64,000 nucleotides of DNA from Streptomyces sp. AC512_CC834. GTDB lineage: Bacteria; Actinomycetota; Actinomycetes; Streptomycetales; Streptomycetaceae. Where the stretch lies: contig NZ_JAGMUO010000030.1 of the NCBI RefSeq assembly GCF_019049325.1, positions 62,001 through 126,000 on the forward strand, given 5' to 3'. Each line of letters opens with the position of its first letter. Within the stretch, counting starts at the first letter, position 1. This document shows positions 8,341-15,843 of the stretch, piece by piece. Below the pieces are notes generated by a model, which was not told the origin of the DNA, searched no databases, and saw nothing but the letters and a program-made list of their open reading frames with translations. The translations under genes were made by a program, and so were the position numbers.

Positions 8341-9544
8341 TCACACCGTGTCATTTTCGGAGTTGGTAGCTGACGGTCAGCTCGAGATCGGTGCTGGGCG
8401 TCCGCGTTCCGTTGATTTGGATGGCTTCGGGCTCCCTATTTTGAGAGTCGCAGACGTACTGGATGGAAAGATCGATTCTTCATTTCCGGATGCGCCGCGC
8501 GTTTACCGAGAGGAGATGGGGCCGAAGGTATCGAAACCCGGTGACATCGTCCTGACTGCTAAGGGGACGGTGGGGCGAGTTGCTATGGTGCGCCCCGATG
8601 GGCCGCTCTTTGCGTACAGTCCTCAACTGTGCTACTTCAGGCCGAGCGTCGATGGCCCACTCGAACCGCGCTTCTTGTACTACTGGTTCAAGAGTGCTGC
8701 ATTTTGGAATCAGGCCGACGCCCTCAAGGGGCAGACCGACATGGCGGATTTCCTGAGTTTGGGTGATGTTTTCTCGCTCAAGGTAAGAATGCCTAACCAG
8801 ACTCGGCAGGTGGGCGTTGCGGAGGTCCTCGGGGCGCTGGATGACAAGATCACCGTCAATGAGCGCATCGCGGCCACATACGAACAATTGCTTCAGTGCC
8901 GTTACACGGAGCTCGGTCTGGCTGAAGAACCGAACCTCGAGACAGCTGTGGCGATCACCGATCTCGTCGCCTTCAACCCGAAGCTTGCGAAGCCTGCCGT
9001 AGACGAGCCGGTCTACGTGGACATGGCGGCGTTGCAGACCCACCTAGCCAGTATTCCCACGTGGACCCGCAGGGCACCGAAATCCGGTCCGAGATTCATG
9101 AATGGTGACACTCTCCTTGCCCGCATCACGCCGTGCCTGGAGAACGGCAAGACAGGATACGTCGACTTCATGATGGACGGCGAGATCGGTCTTGGTTCCA
9201 CCGAGTTCATCGTGATGCGCTCGGTCGCCGGTGTGCCCAGCGAAATCAGCTACTTCTTGGCGCGGGACAACAGGTTCCGTGCGCACGCCATTCGTAACAT
9301 GGTCGGTACGTCCGGCCGGCAGCGGGTCAGCGCGGCGGATGCTGCCAATTACCAAGTGAACCGTCCTGACACGGATGCGCTGGCTTCTTTCGGTGAGGAA
9401 GCCTCGGCGGTGTTCGCCCATATGAAGTCGGTGCAGGCCGAGAACCGCACCCTCGCCGCCCTCCGCGACACCCTCCTTCCTCAACTCATGTCCGGCCGCC
9501 TCCGCGTCAAGGACGCCGAGAAGATTGTCGAGGACGCCACATGA
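8333..9544 (+). CDS. hsdS: Type I restriction-modification specificity subunit S
   Basis: A 403-aa HsdS with two target-recognition domains separated by a helical conserved region (about residues 160-200, VGVAEVLGALDDKITVNERIAATYEQLL), with a second helical region at the end (AENRTLAALRDTLLPQLMSGRLRV). TRD1 carries the usual LRVADV...KPGDIVLTAKGTVGRVA pattern. It sets the bipartite DNA target of the complex. It overlaps hsdM by 8 bp and hsdR by 4 bp. Third-position GC is visibly lower than in its neighbours up to about 9400, as expected when specificity genes are swapped by recombination. Confidence 0.95.
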   Translation: MPDHTVSFSELVADGQLEIGAGRPRSVDLDGFGLPILRVADVLDGKIDSSFPDAPRVYREEMGPKVSKPGDIVLTAKGTVGRVAMVRPDGPLFAYSPQLCYFRPSVDGPLEPRFLYYWFKSAAFWNQADALKGQTDMADFLSLGDVFSLKVRMPNQTRQVGVAEVLGALDDKITVNERIAATYEQLLQCRYTELGLAEEPNLETAVAITDLVAFNPKLAKPAVDEPVYVDMAALQTHLASIPTWTRRAPKSGPRFMNGDTLLARITPCLENGKTGYVDFMMDGEIGLGSTEFIVMRSVAGVPSEISYFLARDNRFRAHAIRNMVGTSGRQRVSAADAANYQVNRPDTDALASFGEEASAVFAHMKSVQAENRTLAALRDTLLPQLMSGRLRVKDAEKIVEDAT

Positions 9545-12500
9545 CGACACCCCACGACAGGAAGGCGCACGACGACGCCAGAACCCACCGCCGCCCCACT
9601 GAAGCCGACTGGGAGATCCTCGCCCTCGACGAGTTGGCCGAGTTGGCCTGGCTTCCGGCCTCAGGCCGTACCTTCGCACCTGGTTCCGACCACCGGAAGT
9701 CCTGGGACGACCTCATCCTCTATCCGGACCTCCAGGAGGCCATCCAGCGTCTCAACCCCGACCTGCCCCCGGACGCCGTCCGCGAAGCCATGGCGACCGC
9801 GGCCACTCCCGGTTCCCAGGACACCTACGAGGAGAACCGGGCCGCACACCGCCACCTCACCACCGGCATACGGTCGGTCACCTACACCGACTCCCACGGC
9901 GCCGAGCACAACCCCACCATCCGCCTCCTCGACCTGGCCGACCCGGACGCGAACACTTACCGCGTCCTCAACCAGGTCACGGTGATCGACGGCGACAGGA
10001 ACCGCCGCTTCGACGTCATCCTGTACGTCAACGGCCTCCCCCTCGCCGTCATCGAACTCAAGCGCGCCGGCGACGAGGACGCGACGCTCCAGACCGCGCA
10101 CGCTCAAGTGGCTAGGTACGTTGAGGAGTTCCCAACGGCCTTCCGTTACAACACGGTCGTTCTGCTCTCCGACGGCATCACCGCGAAGTACGGCACGCCC
10201 TTCACCCCGTACGAGCACTTCGCCCCCTGGAACACCGACGAGTTCGGCGCCCGTGTCGACCCACTGACCGCCGACGGCTACTCGGAGTCGGGGCAGAACC
10301 TGGCCCTGCACGGCCTGTTCACCCAGTCCCGTTTCCTCGAACTGGTCCACTCCTTCATCAACTTCGTCCCGTCCAAGCGGATGAAGCGGATCGCGAAGCC
10401 GCACCAGTACCACGCGGTCATCCGCGCCGCCGAAGCCGTCCGTACGGCCTCGGCCAGCGACGGCAAGGCCGGCGTCGTCTGGCACACCCAGGGATCAGGT
10501 AAGTCGGAGGAGATGGTCCTCACCACCACCATGGTGATGCGGGACCCGGCCCTGCTGAACCCCACCGTCGTGGTCGTCACCGACCGTACGGACCTCGACG
10601 ACCAGCTCTACTCGACGTTCCAGGAGAGCGAGATCCTCCCGGGGTCACCGAAGCAGATCGTCACCCGCGCTGAGCTCCGAGAGGAGCTCGCGGCGAAGAG
10701 GACGGGAGGGATCCTCTTCACCACGCTCCAGAAGTTCGGCAAGACCAAGGAGGAGCGGGAGTCGGGCACCGACCACCCGATGCTTTCCGACCGCCGGAAC
10801 ATCGTCGTGATCGTCGACGAGGCACACCGCAGCCACTACGACGACCTCAACGGCCTCGCCCGCCACCTGCGCGACGCGCTCCCGCACGCCACACTGCTCG
10901 CCTTCACCGGCACCCCGATCTCCGAGGCCGACCGCAACACCCGCGAGGTGTTCGGCGACTACATCGACGTCTACGACCTCAAGCGGGCCGCCGACGACGG
11001 CGCGACCGTGAAGGTCTACCACGAGAGCCGCGTGATCCAGCTCGTCCTGGACCGCGACATCGACCCGACCACCATCGACGAAGAGGCCGACCGCATCACC
11101 GACGGCCTCGACGACACCGAGCGCCGTCGCATTGAGCAGGCCGTGGCGACGATGAACGCCATGTACGGCGCACCGGCCCGGATACGCGATCTCGCGACCG
11201 ACCTAGTGGACCACTGGGAGGCCCGCAGGGAGCGGATGAAGCCGTTCGTCGGCGTCTCCGAGGCGGGCGGCGCGCCCGGCAAGGCGATGGTGGTTTGCGC
11301 GACCCGCGAGATCTGCGTACGCGTCTACGACGCACTGCGTGAGCTGCGCCCCGAGTGGCACAGCGACGAGTTCGAGAAAGGCGCGATGAAGATTGTCTTC
11401 TCCTCGAACTCCCGTAAGGACGCGAAAGCCCTTCTCGACCACGCCTTGACCGACAGCCGCCGCAAGACGGTCATCAACCGGGCCAAGGACCCCGACGACG
11501 AGCTGGAACTGCTCATCGTCAACAACATGCTGCTGACCGGCTTCGACGCCCCGCCGATCCACACCATGTACCTGGACCGGCCGCTCAAGGGCGCCAACCT
11601 GATGCAGGCCCTGGCCCGCGTCAACCGCCGTTTCCGCGGCAAGGAGGACGGTCTCCTCGTCGGCTACGCGCCGCTCACGGAGAACCTCCAGAAGGCCATC
11701 GCCGAGTACACCGAGGCCGACCAGCGCGACCGCACCCTCGGTCAGGACGTCGAGCGTGCGCTGGACGAGCTGCGCAACGAGTACGACGTCCTCGCCGGCA
11801 TCCTGCGCGGCTTCGCCTGGGAGCCGTTGCTCGACCGGCCCGGCCCCAAGGCCTTCGTCGACGCGGCCCTGCGGAGCGCCGAGTACCTGCTCGATCCCCG
11901 CACGCCCGGCAACAACCCCGACCAGCTCGACGACCCTCGCCAGACGCTGGGCCGCCGTTTCCGTGAGCATGCCTATCGACTTGAGCGCTTCTGGGCGCTG
12001 GCGGGCAGCTCGAAGGATGTGGGCAACCGGTTCGCCGACCAGCCGGCCTGGAAGCGGCACATCCAGTTCTTCGTCGAGGTCCGCGCCTACGTGGCGAAGC
12101 TGGACGCCATGAACCGTGAGGCGCGCGGGCTCCCAGTCGCCCGCGACATTGAGCTGTACCTCTCCCAGCTCACGTCGTCCGTGGTCGAAACCGGCGGAGT
12201 CACGGACCTGTTCGCCGAGGCCGGGCTGGAGACCGCCGACCTCACCCACCTCACCGACGCGCTCGTCGCCCAGCTCCAGAACAGCGACACCCCGCACCTG
12301 GCGGCCGAGGCGCTGCGTCGGCTGGTCGAGCGAAAAATGCGTGAGGTCACCCAGCACAACATCGTCCGGCAGACCACGTTCTCCGAGCGCCTCCAGGACC
12401 TGATGGTGCGCTATATGCGCCAGCAGTACACCAGCGCCGAACTCATCGCCAAGCTGGTCGAGATGGCCAAAGACGTCATGGCCGACGCCAACCGAGGCGA

Positions 12501-12819
12501 AGAGTTCGACCCGCCCTTGAACTGGCGCGAACTCGCCTTCTACGACGCCGTCGCCGACCACGGGACCGCCCGCTCCCTCATGGGCGACGAGGTCCTGGCA
12601 GGCATCGCCCGCGAACTGGTCACCGAGGTCCGCCGCCAGCTCAAGCCCGACTGGATCGCACGTCCGTCCGTCCGCGCCCGCCTCCGCAGCACCATCAAGC
12701 GCCTTCTGGCCCGCAACAAGTACCCGCCGGACCAGCAGAAGGAGGCCATCGACCTGGTCCTCCGCCAGATGGAGCACTTCGCCAACGAGTGGTCCATCAA
12801 CGGAGAGACAGCCGACTGA
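9541..12819 (+). CDS. hsdR: Type I restriction endonuclease subunit R
   Basis: A 1092-aa motor nuclease. The N-terminal PD-(D/E)xK endonuclease shows D158 and ELK (E172, K174). The SF2 translocase has Walker A GSGKS at 318-322 and DEAH at 426-429, then the second RecA domain (LLTGFDAPPIHTMYLDRPL...ARVNRRFRG) and a helical C-terminal region that binds the M2S core. It starts within the hsdS stop (ATGA). Together the three subunits make an intact-looking system. A damaged copy of its 3' end occurs at 3346-3408. Confidence 0.95.
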   Translation: MTTPHDRKAHDDARTHRRPTEADWEILALDELAELAWLPASGRTFAPGSDHRKSWDDLILYPDLQEAIQRLNPDLPPDAVREAMATAATPGSQDTYEENRAAHRHLTTGIRSVTYTDSHGAEHNPTIRLLDLADPDANTYRVLNQVTVIDGDRNRRFDVILYVNGLPLAVIELKRAGDEDATLQTAHAQVARYVEEFPTAFRYNTVVLLSDGITAKYGTPFTPYEHFAPWNTDEFGARVDPLTADGYSESGQNLALHGLFTQSRFLELVHSFINFVPSKRMKRIAKPHQYHAVIRAAEAVRTASASDGKAGVVWHTQGSGKSEEMVLTTTMVMRDPALLNPTVVVVTDRTDLDDQLYSTFQESEILPGSPKQIVTRAELREELAAKRTGGILFTTLQKFGKTKEERESGTDHPMLSDRRNIVVIVDEAHRSHYDDLNGLARHLRDALPHATLLAFTGTPISEADRNTREVFGDYIDVYDLKRAADDGATVKVYHESRVIQLVLDRDIDPTTIDEEADRITDGLDDTERRRIEQAVATMNAMYGAPARIRDLATDLVDHWEARRERMKPFVGVSEAGGAPGKAMVVCATREICVRVYDALRELRPEWHSDEFEKGAMKIVFSSNSRKDAKALLDHALTDSRRKTVINRAKDPDDELELLIVNNMLLTGFDAPPIHTMYLDRPLKGANLMQALARVNRRFRGKEDGLLVGYAPLTENLQKAIAEYTEADQRDRTLGQDVERALDELRNEYDVLAGILRGFAWEPLLDRPGPKAFVDAALRSAEYLLDPRTPGNNPDQLDDPRQTLGRRFREHAYRLERFWALAGSSKDVGNRFADQPAWKRHIQFFVEVRAYVAKLDAMNREARGLPVARDIELYLSQLTSSVVETGGVTDLFAEAGLETADLTHLTDALVAQLQNSDTPHLAAEALRRLVERKMREVTQHNIVRQTTFSERLQDLMVRYMRQQYTSAELIAKLVEMAKDVMADANRGEEFDPPLNWRELAFYDAVADHGTARSLMGDEVLAGIARELVTEVRRQLKPDWIARPSVRARLRSTIKRLLARNKYPPDQQKEAIDLVLRQMEHFANEWSINGETAD

Positions 12820-12951
12820 GCCCTCCGTACCCCTTCCGCGTGGTCATGGGCTGTTCACCGACGCGTCAGATGCTGGAGTGAACGGCCCCGCCAAGCGGCC
12901 CAAAAAACTGATACGGGGAGGTCGTTCCTCCCAGACAGGTAGGTCCTTGCC

Positions 12952-13803
12952 ATGGCCGCAAGTAAAGAGATCGAGGACCCGGAGTCGCGCTTCTCCGCCG
13001 TACTGGTGGGCGCAGCGAAGCTTCCGGGCGTGCGTATCAACAGGGACGCATATCTACGAAAGGCGCTATCCCGCTATTGCTCAGACGATGAAATTCGAAG
13101 AGCGATCGAGGAAACCCCGGCGGCGGCGGGTATCTCCCTCGATATTTTGGACAAGGCCGCCAACGACTCCATCAACTACGAAGCCGCCAAGGTCAGTGCT
13201 CTTTCCGCGGCAGCAGGACTGCCCGGCCTGATCTTCCTTCCCGCCACCGTGCCCACCGACTTGGCCCAGTATTTCGGCCACATGCTGCGCATCGCCCAGA
13301 AGCTCGCCTACCTCTACAGTTGGCCCGATCTGTTCTCCGGTGACAGCGATGACATCGACGACGCGACCAAGGGAGTGCTCACGCTCTTCTTCGGCGTGAT
13401 GTTCGGCACCCAATCGGCGAACGCCGCCGTCGGGAAGGTCGCGGAGGCGATGTCGAAGCAGGTCGCCAAAAAGCTTCCCCAGAAGGCGCTCACCCAGGGC
13501 GTTGTCTACCCAATGGTGAAGAAGGTCGCGAAACAGCTCGGCATCGAGATGACGAAGAAGACCTTCGCGAGAGCCGTATCAAAGGCTATCCCTGTCGTCG
13601 GCGCCGTAATTTCCGGCGGGCTTACTCTCGCGACCTTCCTTCCTACGGCGAAGAGGCTGAAGAAGCACCTCGCCAGCTTGGAAATGACGAAGCCGAAGCT
13701 CCGGGCCCCGGATGTCGAAGTCGTAGAAGTCGTGGAAGTCCATGAGCCCGTCGCCACGGACTACGTCGAACAGTCCGACGAGGACGGCTCTGCCTCCAGG
13801 TAG
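12952..13803 (+). CDS. EcsC-like membrane-associated protein
   Basis: A 283-aa protein. The middle has the pattern I associate with the EcsC family: a hydrophobic AAAGLPGLIFLPATVPTDL stretch followed by MLRIAQKLAYLYSWPD, a Gly/Ala-rich segment, and near the C-terminus KAIPVVGAVISGGLTLATFL before a basic RLKKHL. The tail (about 245-283) is acidic with EVVEVVEV repeats. It is separated from hsdR by 132 bp and ends before a good terminator, so it is probably its own unit. Placement next to a restriction operon hints at a membrane-acting defence role, but that is inference. Codon use is slightly less GC-rich than the neighbours. Confidence 0.65.
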   Translation: MAASKEIEDPESRFSAVLVGAAKLPGVRINRDAYLRKALSRYCSDDEIRRAIEETPAAAGISLDILDKAANDSINYEAAKVSALSAAAGLPGLIFLPATVPTDLAQYFGHMLRIAQKLAYLYSWPDLFSGDSDDIDDATKGVLTLFFGVMFGTQSANAAVGKVAEAMSKQVAKKLPQKALTQGVVYPMVKKVAKQLGIEMTKKTFARAVSKAIPVVGAVISGGLTLATFLPTAKRLKKHLASLEMTKPKLRAPDVEVVEVVEVHEPVATDYVEQSDEDGSASR

Positions 13804-13848
13804 AGGATCCGCCGCTGAACCATGGCCGCCGGACGGCTGCGGCTCGCC

Positions 13849-13882
13849 GATGCATCCGGGCCCTGGTGAGCCCGGATGCGTC
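13849..13882. terminator. Bidirectional terminator between convergent genes
   Basis: A 13-bp inverted repeat with one mismatch, GATGCATCCGGGC at 13849-13861 and GCCCGGATGCGTC at 13870-13882, with an 8-nt loop. It lies between the EcsC-like gene and the DUF397 gene, which point at each other. Confidence 0.65.
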
Positions 13883-13929
13883 AGCGGCGCCCCAGACGCA
13901 CCGGCAGGGCGCTCACGACCGTACGAGCG

Positions 13930-14145
13930 TCAGATACGGTCCTCCGACGAAGCCAGCCCGACGAACCCCGCCCAGGTCTCGTGGGAGACGGTGAGTATGG
14001 GGCCGGCGTCAACCTTCGAGTCCCGGACGTGCACAACTGCCGTAGCAGGCGCGACCTCTACGCAATCACCGCCCTCGGTCCCGCTGTAGCTGCTCTTGAA
14101 CCAGGCGAGGCCCGAGGCGACGGTCGAGGACTCAGTGTTGTTCAT
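13930..14145 (-). CDS. DUF397 protein
   Basis: A 71-aa protein with the DUF397 signature: WFKSSYSG at 15-22, then GDCVEVA and VHVRDSK. These small proteins are typical of streptomycetes and are usually encoded next to an XRE-DUF5753 regulator, as here, where its ATG overlaps the regulator's stop by 4 bp. The family is linked to developmental or antibiotic control through WhiJ-type regulators, possibly as the partner the regulator senses. Confidence 0.9.
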   Translation of the reverse strand: MNNTESSTVASGLAWFKSSYSGTEGGDCVEVAPATAVVHVRDSKVDAGPILTVSHETWAGFVGLASSEDRI

Positions 14146-15086
14146 AGTGATCCCAGCACCCCTTCGATGAGCTCCAGCGACTCTCGCGGACTGAGAGCCT
14201 GAGATCGGATAATCCCATAGCGAGCGGCGGCCAGAACCCCTTGCTCAGGGTCGGTCTGCAGAGAACCGACCCCTTGTGCCTCGGCGTAGACGAACTTCTT
14301 GCCGTCCTTGCGCGTAACGACGGTGAATGGCCCGTTCACACCGGCATTGTCCTCGCGATCGACTGGCATGACCTGGACTTCGACGTTGCGTTTCTGACCG
14401 ATCAGCAGCAGGTGCTCCAACTGCCCACGCAGCACGGACTCGCCTCCGTAGGGGCGCCGCAGGATCGCCTCGTCGAGGACGAAGCTCAGTAGCGGCGCGG
14501 GGCGACGATCAAAGACGTCCCGCCGGGCCAGCCGTGCCGTCACTCGCTGCTCGGTGGTCTCCTCGTCCAGGGGAGGACGCCTCATGGCGAGTAGCGCCCT
14601 CATGTACTCCTCTGTCTGAAGCAGCCCCTTGACCACCAACGTGTCGTAGGCGACCAGCTCGACGGCCTCCTTCTCCAACCCCGCCATCCCCTGAAAGAAC
14701 ACCGGATACTGCGCCCGCTCCACCTGCTCCTTCCACAGGCACAGCAGCCCCCCGGCCCCCAGCACCTCATCCGCCCGTTCGATCGCCCCGGGCGACGGAA
14801 TCCGCCGCCCCTGCTCGAACGACGCGACCGTGGACGCCGAATACCCGATCCGCCGCCCGAACTCCTCGCGCTCCAGGCCCTCCCGCACGCGCAGCGTCTT
14901 CATGGTCTGCCCGAACGCGACCACGACGCCCCGACCCGCGTCGTCACCCGGCCGCCGCCCAGCCCCGTCGTCGTTCTCCCACCCGTCCCCGAGACTCACG
15001 ACCCCGGTTCCCGTGCCGGCGCTGTCGTTCTCGTGCTCCCCGGGAATCGCCTCGGCCCCGGCCTCCGCACCCTTGTGCTCCGTCAT
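14142..15086 (-). CDS. XRE helix-turn-helix regulator with DUF5753 domain (WhiJ-like)
   Basis: About 314 aa. A helix-turn-helix of the XRE type lies near residues 60-115 (TLRVREGLEREEFGRRIGYSASTVASFEQGRRIPSP), followed by the DUF5753 domain (LVVKGLLQTEEYMRALL...RRPYGGESVLRGQLEHLL...PVDREDNAGVNGPFTV). The unusual N-terminal 45 residues are acidic and low-complexity. GTG codons at 15092 and 15095 are alternative starts. WhiJ-like proteins repress development-related genes in Streptomyces and work with DUF397 partners. The divergent HATPase gene completes the usual trio. Confidence 0.9.
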   Translation of the reverse strand: MTEHKGAEAGAEAIPGEHENDSAGTGTGVVSLGDGWENDDGAGRRPGDDAGRGVVVAFGQTMKTLRVREGLEREEFGRRIGYSASTVASFEQGRRIPSPGAIERADEVLGAGGLLCLWKEQVERAQYPVFFQGMAGLEKEAVELVAYDTLVVKGLLQTEEYMRALLAMRRPPLDEETTEQRVTARLARRDVFDRRPAPLLSFVLDEAILRRPYGGESVLRGQLEHLLLIGQKRNVEVQVMPVDREDNAGVNGPFTVVTRKDGKKFVYAEAQGVGSLQTDPEQGVLAAARYGIIRSQALSPRESLELIEGVLGSL

Positions 15087-15226
15087 GTCCACCACCGCCT
15101 CTTTCGCTCAACGCCCCCGCCGGGGACGCCGTCACGGCGCGCAGCTCCTACCCGTGGCGACAGCGCGCGTACATCCGCCCTCTGTCGCTGCGTCACCAAT
15201 GGTCACGCTACGCGACCGAGGGCACG

Positions 15227-15775
15227 GTGAGAGGCGTGACGACGAAACCCATCAATCCCACCGACACCACCGAAACCGACCAACCCACCACCCCCTGCGG
15301 CCCCTTGAAGAAGACCCCGCCACCGACCCACGCCTTCGAGATGCGCTTCACCTCCACACCCCGCGGAGCCCGACTCGCCCGCCGTCTCGCAGCCGTCCGC
15401 CTGGACGAGTGGGGCATCCCGTACGGCACCGACCCGCACGACGCGATCGTGCTGATCGTCGCGGAACTCGCCGTGAACGCCGTGCAGCACGGCCACGTCC
15501 CCGGCCGGGACTTCCACCTCGGCCTCAACGCGACCCCCGACGGCCGCACCGTACGCGTGGAAGTCACCGACACCCGTACCGAAAGCCACCCCCGCCGCCC
15601 CACCGCCCCGGAGGAGACCGACGGCACCGGCGAGACCGGCCGCGGCCTGCTCCTCGTATCGCGACTCGCGACCCGCTGGGACTGGCACCCGCGCTCGGAC
15701 GGCCCGGGCAAGACCGTTTGGGCGGAGTACATGCTCCGGTCTCCATATCCTCTGGTAACCCGGGTTATCGAGTAG
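15227..15775 (+). CDS. ATP-binding anti-sigma-like protein (HATPase, RsbW/AbaA type)
   Basis: A 182-aa protein with a single GHKL ATPase domain: an N-box-like ELAVNAVQHGH, then VEVTDTR, and a GRGLLLVSRLATRW stretch. There is no histidine-kinase dimerisation domain, which fits RsbW/SpoIIAB-like anti-sigma factors or serine kinases. The first 35 residues are a Pro/Thr-rich extension. The GTG at 15227 is used because of the GAGGG site just before it. Divergent from the XRE-DUF5753/DUF397 pair, it forms the trio seen repeatedly in streptomycete genomes. Confidence 0.85.
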   Translation: MRGVTTKPINPTDTTETDQPTTPCGPLKKTPPPTHAFEMRFTSTPRGARLARRLAAVRLDEWGIPYGTDPHDAIVLIVAELAVNAVQHGHVPGRDFHLGLNATPDGRTVRVEVTDTRTESHPRRPTAPEETDGTGETGRGLLLVSRLATRWDWHPRSDGPGKTVWAEYMLRSPYPLVTRVIE

Positions 15776-15843
15776 AAGACACTGCAACAAGGCGTTCCGC
15801 TCCTACGGTCCTCACATCAGTACGGGAACCACGGGAGGCACAC

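Noticed and set aside
13930..15775. DUF397/XRE/HATPase trio as a new toxin-antitoxin system
   Set aside because: This is a well-known streptomycete regulatory arrangement (WhiJ/AbaA-like), so I annotate it as such.
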